Below are positions 29,850-39,097 of a DNA stretch of 57,660 bases, piece by piece. A model generated the notes under the pieces. It saw only the letters and a list, made by a program, of their open reading frames with translations. It did not search any database and had not been told where the DNA came from. How positions within the stretch are numbered: position 1 is the stretch's first letter; each line of letters starts with the position of its first letter. Source of the stretch: an uncultured Pelagibacteraceae bacterium (GTDB lineage: Bacteria; Pseudomonadota; Alphaproteobacteria; Pelagibacterales; Pelagibacteraceae); the NCBI GenBank assembly GCA_902604695.1, contig CACKZT010000005.1, forward strand, positions 1-57,660, written 5' to 3'. A program made the translations under genes and the position numbers.

Positions 29850-31416
29850 TATTAATTTTTCTTATCGTAAAAAAGATGAGCATATATGTAATTAAAAGTA
29901 TAAAAAATATCAAATCATTTTTATTTTTTAATTTATTGTTAATAAATGGTACATTTAATTCTATGCTTCCGGCTTCATTTGAGGCTAGTTGTTTGATTAT
30001 ATTTCCATTGTTATCAATAAAAGCACTTATTCCTTTATTTGCTGATCTTATTAAATAACTATTGTTTTCTATTGCTCTATAGATCGATTTTACAAAATGT
30101 TGGCTTGGACCAATAGTTCCACCAAACCAAGCATCTTCTGAAATATTTATTATAAGATTCGTTTTGTCAGGAGCATTTTGAGTTAATTTTGGAAATATAA
30201 TCTCATAACAAATTAAGGGAAGGATTTTTAGTTTATCAATATCAAAAGTTTGTTGCTCTTTTCCTCTAAGGAACGAACCATATCCTTCTGTAACTTTTTT
30301 TAAATCAAATTTACCCAGTAAGCTTTCAAATGGTAGAAACTCTCCAAACGGAACTAGTTTCTTTTTATTATATTGATAGATAACTTCGAATTGATTATTT
30401 ACTGCTACCATACTATTAAATAATCCACCTGAATTTTCTTCTCTGGTGTTTATCCCAAAAAAAATAATATGTTTTTCAGAAAAATTTTCTTTGATTATTT
30501 CTTTGAAATCTTCAATTTCAGACAACTCATATCCAGCAAAAACTCCTTCGGGCCAAATAAATATTGTTTTTCTTTCCTTATCTGGCTCACTGTATTTAAC
30601 CAATTTAATTAATAATGATCTTATTTCTTCGACTGATAAATTATAGTTTAGCTCAAAGTTCGGTGAAATAATTTTGAAATTAGTAAAATTTTCTTGATTA
30701 ATTTTAAGATTATTATGTGTTTTCTCATTTTGATTTAATTTGACCGAACCATAGATGTAATTACTAAAAAAAAGTAAAGCTAAAAACGTAAATATTTTAT
30801 AGTTAAATTGATTCTTTTTAAAAACTAATAACAAAGGCAAACAAAATATTGTAATAGATAATATGTTAAAAGCATATAATCCAATAGGGTTCAAAATTTG
30901 TATAACTTCAGGAAACCAAGACCAGCTATAGGACCATAAATTCCATGGAAAGCCTGTCATAATATTACTCCTTAAATAATCAAAGATAGATAATGAGCTA
31001 CAAAAAATTAATATTGATGAAAAATTATTTGAAATAAAAGGTCCAGAAATCAAAGTAGCAAAACCAAAAAACAAACCTAGAAACATTGGAATAAATATTG
31101 TTGCTATTGGTATTAAATGTCTTAAGTTTTCATCAAAAGTCAGAGAAGTTGAAATCCAATAAATTCCCGACAAAAAAAAACCAAAACCAAAGAAATATCC
31201 TATAAAAAATAAATTACTTAGGTATGGTTTTTTCCTAAATTTACTTTTAGATTTTTTGTTAACGTAGCTAAGTATTAAGAATAAAGACGGAATTATTATA
31301 AAATTTATAAAAATAAAATTATAAGGTTGAAAACTGAAAGAAGACAATAATCCAAGAACAAAAGGAATAAAAAAAACCATTAAAGTTCTATTGTGTAAAA
31401 TGGAGTTAAGATTCAT
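29836..31416 (-). CDS. lnt: Apolipoprotein N-acyltransferase
   Basis: Inner-membrane enzyme that adds the third acyl chain to lipoproteins. The N-terminal half has several hydrophobic spans; the C-terminal nitrilase-like domain shows Glu in [10 protein letters not shown], Lys in [13 protein letters not shown], and Cys in LICYEIIFP, the expected triad, then [19 protein letters not shown] final hydrophobic span closes the protein. About 526 residues from the ATG at 31416, which overlaps the ybeY stop (TTGATG); the TTG at 31419 is less likely. Confidence 0.94.
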   Translation of the reverse strand: MNLNSILHNRTLMVFFIPFVLGLLSSFSFQPYNFIFINFIIIPSLFLILSYVNKKSKSKFRKKPYLSNLFFIGYFFGFGFFLSGIYWISTSLTFDENLRHLIPIATIFIPMFLGLFFGFATLISGPFISNNFSSILIFCSSLSIFDYLRSNIMTGFPWNLWSYSWSWFPEVIQILNPIGLYAFNILSITIFCLPLLLVFKKNQFNYKIFTFLALLFFSNYIYGSVKLNQNEKTHNNLKINQENFTNFKIISPNFELNYNLSVEEIRSLLIKLVKYSEPDKERKTIFIWPEGVFAGYELSEIEDFKEIIKENFSEKHIIFFGINTREENSGGLFNSMVAVNNQFEVIYQYNKKKLVPFGEFLPFESLLGKFDLKKVTEGYGSFLRGKEQQTFDIDKLKILPLICYEIIFPKLTQNAPDKTNLIINISEDAWFGGTIGPSQHFVKSIYRAIENNSYLIRSANKGISAFIDNNGNIIKQLASNEAGSIELNVPFINNKLKNKNDLIFFILLITYMLIFFTIRKINNEKK

Positions 31417-31883
31417 CAATTTATAGATCTAAAGAATTTGTCTTCTAGATTTTTCATTATAAAAAAGTCCTTGTTACTTTTATGTCTCCCACCAAGCAAA
31501 TGAATTAAACCATGAATCCATAATTTATCAAATTTAGATTTAGTTTCATATTTTTTCTCATGTTTTTTTATTATTTTATTTAAATTTATAATTATATCTC
31601 CTAAATAAATAATTTCTTTCTTTTTTAATAATTTTTTTAAATCTCTTTTTTCATGAAATGGGAATGATAAAATGTCAGTAGTTTTATTTTTTTTTCTAAA
31701 ATTTTTGTTAAGCTTTTTTATTTCTTTATCTCCAGAAAGTAAAATAGAAAACTCTAATCTTTTTTTTTTAAAAAAATTATTAGAAAAATTAAGAGTTTTA
31801 ATTTTTTTTTGTAAATATTTTTCTGGATTAATAATTATTTTTTTCCATTTTTTATGATTGATAATAACATTAACTTTTATCAT
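31416..31883 (-). CDS. ybeY: Endoribonuclease YbeY
   Basis: Zinc-dependent RNase of rRNA maturation and ribosome quality control. The metal site HGLIHLLGGRH matches the family HGxLHLxGYDH, and TDILSFPFHE and YLGDIII precede it. About 155 residues, strongly lysine-rich. The ATG at 31883 lies inside the end of phoH; the TTG at 31886 is less likely. The gene order phoH-ybeY-lnt is conserved in alphaproteobacteria, here without the usual corC-like gene. Confidence 0.9.
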   Translation of the reverse strand: MIKVNVIINHKKWKKIIINPEKYLQKKIKTLNFSNNFFKKKRLEFSILLSGDKEIKKLNKNFRKKNKTTDILSFPFHEKRDLKKLLKKKEIIYLGDIIINLNKIIKKHEKKYETKSKFDKLWIHGLIHLLGGRHKSNKDFFIMKNLEDKFFRSIN

Positions 31884-32874
31884 CAATATTTTTTTGATAA
31901 GCTTTAATAATTTTTGATACTAAAGGATGCCTCACCACGTCTTTATGATCAAATTCGATTACTTCAATTTCTTTAATATTTTTTAAGATTTTTTTTGACT
32001 TTACTAAGCCGGAATGGGACTTATTAACTAAATCTATTTGCGATGGATCTCCATTAACTACAAGTTTTGAATTTTCTCCTATCCTTGTTAAAAACATCTT
32101 AATTTGAGTTTCTGTTGCATTTTGAGCTTCATCCAAAATAGCAAATGAATTTTTTAAGGTCCTTCCTCTCATAAATGCTAGAGGAGCTATCTCTATCTCT
32201 CCACTTTCAATTTTTTTTTGTATCGGTTCAAAACCAAATAAATCGTAGAGAGCATCGTATAATGGTCTTAAATATGGATCAACTTTGTCTTTCATATCAC
32301 CAGGTAAAAAACCAAGTTTTTCTCCAGCTTCAACTGCTGGCCTTGAAAGAATTACTCTCTCAACTTTTTTTTCCATAAGATAAGTAATAGCTACAGATAC
32401 TGCGAGAAAACTTTTACCGGTCCCAGCTGGTCCAAGAGCCATTACTATATCCTTTTCCTTTAAGGCTTGCATGTACTCTGCTTGTTTTTCAGATCTTGCT
32501 ATTACTGATTGTTTAGGAGTTTTAATAAGTTGATTAAATGACTGAATATTTGAATTATTTTTTGTTATGATGTTTTTTTTCACTGAAAGATTTATATCAC
32601 TAGTTTCAATTATATTTGTCAATAAAAATTTATTTGTAAGGAATTTTATTGCCTCACATACTTTGATAACGTTATCAGATTTACCTTTTATTGTGATTGA
32701 ATTGCCTCTAAAAAATAAAGAGGTATTAGTTTGCCTCTCTAATTTTTTTAAATTAGTATTAAACTCTCCTAAAATTGCCATTAAAACGTCATTGTCAAAA
32801 ATTTGAATATTTGAAGTCTCACTATCTATTTTTTTTATAGAAAAATTTTGCTTTAATTTACTTATTTCTGACAT
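31870..32874 (-). CDS. PhoH-like ATPase
   Basis: P-loop ATPase of the PhoH family, linked to RNA metabolism by its partner YbeY. Walker A GPAGTGKSFLAV (about 142-153), SRPAVEAGEKLGFLPGD, and the Walker B AILDEAQNAT are all visible, with an N-terminal nucleic-acid-binding-like region (KH-type, about 30-90). Length 334. It overlaps ybeY and follows miaB by two bases. Confidence 0.93.
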   Translation of the reverse strand: MSEISKLKQNFSIKKIDSETSNIQIFDNDVLMAILGEFNTNLKKLERQTNTSLFFRGNSITIKGKSDNVIKVCEAIKFLTNKFLLTNIIETSDINLSVKKNIITKNNSNIQSFNQLIKTPKQSVIARSEKQAEYMQALKEKDIVMALGPAGTGKSFLAVSVAITYLMEKKVERVILSRPAVEAGEKLGFLPGDMKDKVDPYLRPLYDALYDLFGFEPIQKKIESGEIEIAPLAFMRGRTLKNSFAILDEAQNATETQIKMFLTRIGENSKLVVNGDPSQIDLVNKSHSGLVKSKKILKNIKEIEVIEFDHKDVVRHPLVSKIIKAYQKNIDDKS

Positions 32875-32876
32875 CT

Positions 32877-34214
32877 TTAAGCAGCTATTACCTTTTTTTT
32901 ATTATTAATTAATATTATATCTCCAAATAAAGTATTTCTATTGAAATTATTTATTTCTACATCATTAATTTTACCTACTAAGTCTATTTCACTTTTCACA
33001 ATAACAGAATTATGATGTTCATCTCTACCAAAATATAAATTTTCATTTTTTATCTTATTTTCAAATAAAACTTTTACTTTATTATTTAAAATATTTTTTC
33101 TATAAGAATTTTTTATTTCATTAGATATTTTTTGAAACTCTTCTAGTCTTTTTTTTGACAAAGATAAGTCTGGAATAATTAAATTTGAAGCAGGAGTGCC
33201 TGGTCTAACACTATAAATAAATGAGTAAGAGTTGATAAATTTTACTTTTTTTACAAGGTCTATTGTTTCTTGAAAATCATGACTTGTTTCTCCAGGATAA
33301 CCAATAATAAAATCACTTGAAAATTTTAATAACTTATTTTTCTTCTTGAGTTTTTCTACTATATTTAAATAATATTCTATATTGTGTTTTCTGTTCATGG
33401 CCTTTAATATTTTGTCAGATCCACTTTGGACTGGAAGATGAAGAAGAGGCATCAATTTATCACAATCTCTGTGAGCATCCATCAAATCATCAGACACATC
33501 TCTTGGATGTGAAGTCGTATATCTTATTCTTTCTAAACCTTTAATATTGCTGAGTTTATTAATTAGATCTGAAAGTTTGTATTTATCATATTTATAAGCA
33601 TTTACATTTTGTCCTAAAAGTGTGATTTCTTTTGAACCGTTATTTACTAATTGTTTAGCTTCTAAAATAATTTCTGAGAAAGAACGAGAGAATTCTGGAC
33701 CTCGTGTATAAGGCACTACACAAAAATGGCAAAATTTATCACATCCCTCTTGAATAGTTAAATAAGAAGATACTTTTGAATTTGAATTTTTTATTATTTT
33801 CAAATGATCAAATTTTTCAATTGTATTAAAATCTGTACTATTAAATTTATTTTTTTTGATCTCAGCTCTTTTTATTATTCCAGGTATATCGTGATATGAT
33901 TGTGGACCAACAACACCATCAATATAATTTTCTTTTTTTAACAATTCTTCTCCTTCAGCTTGAGCAACACAACCTGTAACAATTAATATAGGTTTTTTTT
34001 TATTTCTAAAATTTTTTTTCACTCGCCCTATATCGTGAAAGACTTTTTCTGTTGCTTTTTCTCTGATATGACAAGTATTTAAAACATAGCAGTCAGTTTC
34101 TGCTAAATTAGTTGTTAAACTATAATCAATCGTTTTTACCAAATCAAGAATACGGTTACTATCGTATTCGTTCATCTGACATCCAAAAGTTTTGATAAAT
34201 ATTTTTTTAGACAA
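32877..34214 (-). CDS. miaB: tRNA-2-methylthio-N6-dimethylallyladenosine synthase
   Basis: Radical-SAM methylthiotransferase acting on A37 of tRNAs reading UNN codons. N-terminal UPF0004 cluster site starts KTFGCQMNEYDS, with further cysteines in LNTCHIR and VTGCVAQ. The radical SAM motif is EGCDKFCHFCVVPYTRG (CxxxCxxC). A TRAM domain closes the protein (about 380-445). Length 445. It sits between fur and phoH as usual. Confidence 0.96.
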   Translation of the reverse strand: MSKKIFIKTFGCQMNEYDSNRILDLVKTIDYSLTTNLAETDCYVLNTCHIREKATEKVFHDIGRVKKNFRNKKKPILIVTGCVAQAEGEELLKKENYIDGVVGPQSYHDIPGIIKRAEIKKNKFNSTDFNTIEKFDHLKIIKNSNSKVSSYLTIQEGCDKFCHFCVVPYTRGPEFSRSFSEIILEAKQLVNNGSKEITLLGQNVNAYKYDKYKLSDLINKLSNIKGLERIRYTTSHPRDVSDDLMDAHRDCDKLMPLLHLPVQSGSDKILKAMNRKHNIEYYLNIVEKLKKKNKLLKFSSDFIIGYPGETSHDFQETIDLVKKVKFINSYSFIYSVRPGTPASNLIIPDLSLSKKRLEEFQKISNEIKNSYRKNILNNKVKVLFENKIKNENLYFGRDEHHNSVIVKSEIDLVGKINDVEINNFNRNTLFGDIILINNKKKVIAA

Positions 34215-34215
34215 A

Positions 34216-34641
34216 TTATTTTTTAATTTTTGAACCGTAAAGTTCTAATTTATGATCAACTAATTTATAACCAAGTTTTGTAGCAATTTTATTTTGAAGC
34301 TCTTCAATTTCTTTGTCAACAAATTCTATTATTTCTCCATTATTAATATCAATAAGATGATCGTGATGTTCATCCGTAGATGGCTCATATCTAGATTTAC
34401 CTTCTTTAAAATCATGCCGTTCGATAATACCTGACTCTTCCAGTAATTTAACTGTCCTATAAACCGTAGCGATACTAATCTTCTTGTCAACTAAACTTAC
34501 TCTTTTGTGTAACTCGTCTACGTCGGGATGATCTTTAGAACCATATGTCATTTTTGACTCTGACATTACTTTGGCTATAACTTTTCTTTGATCAGTTAAC
34601 CGAACACCCTTTTCTTTACATTTATCTTCTATTTTACTCAT
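34216..34641 (-). CDS. fur: Ferric uptake regulator family protein (Fur/Mur)
   Basis: Metal-dependent transcription regulator. The winged helix includes GVRLTDQRKVIAKVM and ISIATVYRTVKLLEESGII; the metal/dimerisation part has RHDFKEGKSRYEP, DEHHDHLIDI and a C-terminal helix. The CxxC zinc pairs are absent, as in many alphaproteobacterial Fur/Mur proteins, so manganese or iron sensing cannot be decided. Length 141. It is distinct from Irr, which carries the HHHF site. It lies between tsaB and miaB, with rimI missing. Confidence 0.9.
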   Translation of the reverse strand: MSKIEDKCKEKGVRLTDQRKVIAKVMSESKMTYGSKDHPDVDELHKRVSLVDKKISIATVYRTVKLLEESGIIERHDFKEGKSRYEPSTDEHHDHLIDINNGEIIEFVDKEIEELQNKIATKLGYKLVDHKLELYGSKIKK

Positions 34642-34656
34642 AAAAATTACGATAAT

Positions 34657-35046
34657 TTAACTTATATATATAGGTTTAATCAATTTATTTTCTAAAAGAT
34701 TTTTTTCAATTAAAATTTCTATATTTTTAAGGTCAAATTTAGCTAATTGAGAATCTTTATATCCAAAAATCTGGGCTCCTTTCGATATTTTTATGCCCTT
34801 TGCTATAGAAAGCGATATTCTTATCCCCGAAAAACTACCTGGACCCATATTAATAATTATGGAAAAATTTTTGTCAACAATGACTTTTTTTTGATGAAGA
34901 AAATCTATTATGCTATTAATTAGAGTATCTTTATTTTTATTAATATTGGTTTCAATTTTTTGTATGAAAAAATTTTTTTTAATTTTCAAACCTAAAGCAT
35001 CTTCTTTTTTACCAATGCAGTTTATTATTAAAAAATCATTAATCAT
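34657..35046 (-). CDS. tsaB: TsaB-like tRNA threonylcarbamoyladenosine partner, shortened
   Basis: Non-catalytic partner of TsaD in making t6A37 in tRNA. The signature NMGPGSFSGIRISLSIAKGI (about 66-85) is the TsaB glycine-rich loop, and the C-terminal KPIYIS resembles the PxYxR tail of the family. At 129 residues it is about 100 shorter than typical TsaB, with the middle of the second ASKHA lobe missing. Neighbours (nfu, fur, miaB) match the conserved tsaB locus. Its 5' end overlaps the divergent deacetylase gene. Confidence 0.75.
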   Translation of the reverse strand: MINDFLIINCIGKKEDALGLKIKKNFFIQKIETNINKNKDTLINSIIDFLHQKKVIVDKNFSIIINMGPGSFSGIRISLSIAKGIKISKGAQIFGYKDSQLAKFDLKNIEILIEKNLLENKLIKPIYIS

Positions 35047-36058
35047 GTTTTTATTTTTAGCTTTTATCTATATCCCTAATAATTCTCATTCTGCCTCAAA
35101 CCATATTGAAGATTTTGGAATTATATCTTTAATGTACCACAGGTTTGAAGAAAATAAATACCCTTCAACTAACATACGAATTGATGATTTTATTAAACAT
35201 ATTGAAATGATTAAAGAAAATAAACTTTCATTTATTAATCCTAAAAAATTTGAAATTGACCTGACTGAAAAAAGGAAGAATAGAAAAATTTTACTAACGA
35301 TTGATGATGGCTTTACATCTTTTTATAACAATGCTTGGCCAATATTAAAAGAGAGAAAAATACCTTTTATTTTATTCGTTAGTACAAGAGAGGTGGGAAA
35401 ATTTAATTATATGACCTGGGATCAAATAAGAGAAATAGATAAGGAAGAATTTGTAGAAATAGGAAACCATAGTCATACACACGAATACCTAGTTGATTTG
35501 AAATCTGAAGAAATTAAAAATGATATTAAAAAGTCAATTGAGATATTTAAAAAAGAACTTGGGTATAACTCTAATTTTTTTTCATATCCGTTTGGAGAAT
35601 ATAGTAATGAATTTAAAAAAATTATAAAAGATCTGGGTTTCCAATATGCATTTGGTCAACATTCTGGAGTGATAAGTGATAAATACAATTTTTATGAATT
35701 GCCTCGATTTCCTATTAATGAAAAATACGGTGAACTCAAACGATTTAAGTCTCTTTTAAAAAATATTCCATTTAATTATGAATATGTCAATCCAGAAGAA
35801 AGATATTTAAAAAACAAAAAAAATCCACCTGATGTAACAATCAAATTTTCTGAAAGTATAAAAAATTTAAATTTAACTAATTGTTATTCTAATGAAGAAA
35901 ATAAATGGAGAAAATCAAAAATTATTTTTATAGATAAAAATACATTAAAAATCGAACTTCAAGGTAAGTTTACGTCTGAACGTGGACGTATAAATTGTTC
36001 TTTACAAGATGAAAGTGGTTATTGGAGGTGGTTAGGATTGCAATTTGTAGTTCCTTAA
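35015..36058 (+). CDS. Polysaccharide deacetylase (NodB-homology, PgaB-like), exported
   Basis: Metal-dependent de-N-acetylase of an envelope polysaccharide. The NodB motifs are LTIDDGF (catalytic Asp97, metal Asp98), NHSHTH (151-156, metal His pair) and FSYPFGEYS. A signal peptide starts at the ATG at 35015 (KK then a hydrophobic run to about residue 20, cleavage near SHSAS). The ATG at 35045 would lose the basic n-region. About 347 residues. The first 32 bases overlap the 5' end of tsaB on the other strand. A C-terminal region of about 100 residues follows the catalytic domain and has no motif I recognise. Confidence 0.8.
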   Translation: MQFIIKKSLIMFLFLAFIYIPNNSHSASNHIEDFGIISLMYHRFEENKYPSTNIRIDDFIKHIEMIKENKLSFINPKKFEIDLTEKRKNRKILLTIDDGFTSFYNNAWPILKERKIPFILFVSTREVGKFNYMTWDQIREIDKEEFVEIGNHSHTHEYLVDLKSEEIKNDIKKSIEIFKKELGYNSNFFSYPFGEYSNEFKKIIKDLGFQYAFGQHSGVISDKYNFYELPRFPINEKYGELKRFKSLLKNIPFNYEYVNPEERYLKNKKNPPDVTIKFSESIKNLNLTNCYSNEENKWRKSKIIFIDKNTLKIELQGKFTSERGRINCSLQDESGYWRWLGLQFVVP

Positions 36059-36064
36059 AATTAA

Positions 36065-37525
36065 CTACAAGTTCAATTGTTTTTTTATAACTGAATTAGT
36101 TAGTTTAACATTCTCAAAATCATCTAAATTATTTTGATTGATAATCTGCTCTAGAATTTTAGTGTATTCTTCTCCTGTTTGAGCGTAGCTATCAAGTGTG
36201 TGAATTAAAGAAAGTCCTCTAACTGAAATATTTTTATTTCTTGCTTTTGACCTTTTTTCTCTAAATTGTTTATAACTTTTATGAGTATTTAAATTATTTT
36301 TATAAGCTTTAACCGAAGCTCTTAGTATGGGAAATCTTAAAATTTTATGACTTTTTTCGTTAGATCTGTTTAAAGGTTCAATACCAGAACCACTCCATGT
36401 CCATTGGCCGAAAATAGCATTACCTTCAAGAGCAAATCTGGATGTACCCCAACCACTTTCTTTAGCAGCTTGAGCTAGAGCGATTGATACAGGAATTATA
36501 TCCATTCTTTTTTCTAACTCTGATATGTTTCCATTTTTTACTTTATATTCTTTTAATTTACTTCTCAGCCATAACTTCTCTTTTTCAGAAGTCATCTTTT
36601 TTGATGTTATTCGTAATAATTTTATTCTGTCAGCAAGAATTTTTTGGTTTTCTGCAACAACTAATGGCAAAACTATTTTAATAAAAGTTTCTTTTTTTAA
36701 TTGGACATTAGTGATTTCTATCAAGTCTTTTGGAAACTGAGTGAAGTAAATTGGTTTCACAAGTTTATTATTTCTTACATTTGATAGATCATACTCAACA
36801 TCCTCGAATAAACTTAGTACAGTTTCTGTTTTCAAGTTTAAGTTAGGTAAAACAAATTCAGAAACGTTATTAGATTTCTTCTCTTTTTTTGGAAGTTTAG
36901 CTACACTTTCAGGTTTTTTCTCTTCAACCTTGTTTTGAATCTTTTTTTCTGGTTTTACTTGTTTTTTTACAACTTCTGGATTTTTTTTCTTTTCAATTTT
37001 TTTTGTATCAACTGTTAAATTTTCTTTTTCAACTACATGGTCCATAATTTTAATAGTTGAAATGGCAATCAAAAAGATTGCTATAAAAGATGTGACTAAA
37101 GTTACTACTCTATTGGCTTTTTTCTCTTGAACCTTAAAATTATAGACACTATTTAGAGAGTTTATTGTAGTTCTTGCTATCCACTTAAAGAAATTGATAA
37201 CTGAATTAAAGATAAACTGAATAAAGCTTTTTATCTTTTTAAAAATAAAGTTAATTGATTTTAAAATTCTATTAGTTGATGAGTCTACGCTATCTTTAAA
37301 TGCTGACCCCGCTGAAAAAAAAGGCTTTGTAATTTTTTTAGAATGAATTTCTAAAACACTTTTATTTAACTCACTCGGAATTGGAACTTTATTTTTTTTT
37401 AAAAGCAATTCTATCTGAGAAGTAGTTAAGTATTTTTTATTTTTAGTGTACTGAATAATTTCATTTATTCTATAAATTGTACCTAATTCTAATAATTTTT
37501 CTCTGTAGCTTAAGTTTTTTTTCAT
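36065..37525 (-). CDS. Bax-like glucosaminidase with one membrane span
   Basis: Peptidoglycan hydrolase-like protein. An N-terminal cytoplasmic region (1-138), a membrane span at about 140-160, a lysine/proline-rich linker (170-220), and a C-terminal glucosaminidase domain related to E. coli Bax: IALAQAAKESGWGTSRFALEGNAIFGQW with the catalytic Glu, then FPILRASVKAYKNNLNTH and LDSYAQTGEEY. Length 486. It follows nfu by one base (same strand) and faces the deacetylase tail to tail, so two envelope-polysaccharide enzymes are adjacent. Confidence 0.8.
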   Translation of the reverse strand: MKKNLSYREKLLELGTIYRINEIIQYTKNKKYLTTSQIELLLKKNKVPIPSELNKSVLEIHSKKITKPFFSAGSAFKDSVDSSTNRILKSINFIFKKIKSFIQFIFNSVINFFKWIARTTINSLNSVYNFKVQEKKANRVVTLVTSFIAIFLIAISTIKIMDHVVEKENLTVDTKKIEKKKNPEVVKKQVKPEKKIQNKVEEKKPESVAKLPKKEKKSNNVSEFVLPNLNLKTETVLSLFEDVEYDLSNVRNNKLVKPIYFTQFPKDLIEITNVQLKKETFIKIVLPLVVAENQKILADRIKLLRITSKKMTSEKEKLWLRSKLKEYKVKNGNISELEKRMDIIPVSIALAQAAKESGWGTSRFALEGNAIFGQWTWSGSGIEPLNRSNEKSHKILRFPILRASVKAYKNNLNTHKSYKQFREKRSKARNKNISVRGLSLIHTLDSYAQTGEEYTKILEQIINQNNLDDFENVKLTNSVIKKQLNL

Positions 37526-37526
37526 T

Positions 37527-38075
37527 TTAATTGGCCTCGACAGATTTTACTTCTTTCACATAATGACATAATAAATTTTGTACACCTTTTTTTAAAGTCA
37601 TTAAAGAACTAGGACAACCTGAGCAGCTTCCTTGAAGTTCAACTGTAACAACGCCATCCTTAAAGGAAATAAATTTAATGTCACCGCCATCATTAGCCAC
37701 GGCAGGTCTTATTTTGTTATCTAACACCTCTTTTATTTGTTTTACGGTATCATCAGAATCAATATTTGTTGATTTAATGTTTAATTTTTTATCTAAAATC
37801 GGACTTTCATTTTTTTCAAAATAATCATTCATGTGTGAGATGACCATTGGCTTTAGGACCTCCCAAGAGACATCATCGGTTTTTTTTACTGATAAAAAAT
37901 TTTCTGAGAGCAAAACTAGTTCTACGCCTTTAAAATTTAATAACTCTTTAATAAAGTTGTTATTAATATTTTTATTATTTTTCTTTTGAAACTCCTCAGT
38001 GCCAATAGAAGAGATTTTTTTCTCTGATAAAAATTTCAAAGAGTTTGGATTAGGAGTTGGTTCAGTTAATATCAT
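37527..38075 (-). CDS. NifU-like Fe-S cluster carrier (Nfu)
   Basis: Iron-sulfur cluster scaffold/carrier. The N-terminal Nfu domain starts TEPTPNPNSLKF; the C-terminal NifU domain has RPAVANDGGDI and the cluster cysteines in GSCSGCPSS (Cys151, Cys154). Length 182. It lies between trpS and a Bax-like gene, and the trpS-nfu-tsaB-fur order is conserved in alphaproteobacteria. Confidence 0.93.
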   Translation of the reverse strand: MILTEPTPNPNSLKFLSEKKISSIGTEEFQKKNNKNINNNFIKELLNFKGVELVLLSENFLSVKKTDDVSWEVLKPMVISHMNDYFEKNESPILDKKLNIKSTNIDSDDTVKQIKEVLDNKIRPAVANDGGDIKFISFKDGVVTVELQGSCSGCPSSLMTLKKGVQNLLCHYVKEVKSVEAN

Positions 38076-38091
38076 TATGCGAGAGACTATA

Positions 38092-39096
38092 TTATAATAG
38101 TCCTACAATTTCACGTATCTTTTTTAAGTTTTCCTCAGCTTTAATACTAGCCTTTTCAGTACCTTTTTTTAAAATTTTTTCTAAAAAACTGCTGTCATTC
38201 GTTAGTTCTTTAATAGACTTGCCTATAGGTAGAATTTTTTCAATTAAAATATCAGCAAGTTTTGACTTTAAATGAGAAAAATCTTTTCCAGCCATCTCAC
38301 TTAAAACAAATTCTAGATTTTCTTCGATTGTATCTGCGTAGATATTGATAAGGTTTAAAGCTTCAGGTCTATCTTTAAGTTCTCTCTCATTTTCTGGAAT
38401 TGGTTTTGAATCTGTTTTTGCTTTTTTTATTTTTTTTACTATTTCGTCAGCATTATCTTTGAGATTTATTCTTGAGTAGTCAGACTCTTCAGATTTACTC
38501 ATCTTTTTAGTTCCATCTCTTAAACTCATAACTCTTGAAATATTTTTTTGAATTAAAGGCTCTGGTAGTGGAAAAAAGTTTTCTTTTTGAAAATCATTAT
38601 TAAATTTTTGAGCTATATCTCTTGAGAGTTCAAGATGTTGCTTTTGATCTGCTCCAACTGGAACATGAGTGGCTTTATATAAAAGTATATCAGCAGCCAT
38701 CAGATTTGGATAAATATAGAGTCCAACACTAGCTTTCTCCTTATCTTTGCCAGCTTTATCTTTAAATTGTGTCATTCGATTAAGCCACCCAATTCTAGAA
38801 ACGCAGTTTAAAATCCAAGCCAACTCAGCATGACCACTTACAGATGATTGGTTAAATATTATACTTTTTTCTGCGTCAAGCCCTGAAGCTAAAAAACCTG
38901 CTGTAGTTTCTAAAATATTCTTTCTAAGATCTTTTGGGTTTTGAAAAGTAGTAATAGCATGTAAGTCAACCACACAATACATACAATTCATTTTTTTTTG
39001 CAAAGAAACAAAGTTTTTTATTGCACCTAAATAATTACCTAGATGTAAATTACCAGTTGGTTGTACTCCTGAAAAAACTAATTTTTTATCACTCAT
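38092..39096 (-). CDS. trpS: Tryptophanyl-tRNA synthetase
   Basis: Class I aminoacyl-tRNA synthetase. The HIGH-equivalent is [13 protein letters not shown] (about 14-26), [15 protein letters not shown] binds tryptophan/ATP, and KKMSKSEES is the KMSKS loop. Length 334. It follows murJ by one base, as in related genomes. Confidence 0.96.
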   Translation of the reverse strand: MSDKKLVFSGVQPTGNLHLGNYLGAIKNFVSLQKKMNCMYCVVDLHAITTFQNPKDLRKNILETTAGFLASGLDAEKSIIFNQSSVSGHAELAWILNCVSRIGWLNRMTQFKDKAGKDKEKASVGLYIYPNLMAADILLYKATHVPVGADQKQHLELSRDIAQKFNNDFQKENFFPLPEPLIQKNISRVMSLRDGTKKMSKSEESDYSRINLKDNADEIVKKIKKAKTDSKPIPENERELKDRPEALNLINIYADTIEENLEFVLSEMAGKDFSHLKSKLADILIEKILPIGKSIKELTNDSSFLEKILKKGTEKASIKAEENLKKIREIVGLL

Positions 39097-39097
39097 A

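Noticed and set aside
29836-29870. SAM riboswitch upstream of metK
   Set aside because: The metK start lies inside the end of lnt, leaving no leader for such an element.
34216-34641. Second Irr or PerR instead of Fur/Mur
   Set aside because: It lacks the HHHF haem site of Irr, and the miaB-fur-tsaB neighbourhood is that of Fur.
34910-35014. Longer N-terminus for the deacetylase starting at 34910
   Set aside because: It would bury the signal peptide inside a longer protein and overlap tsaB much more; ATG 35015 fits better.
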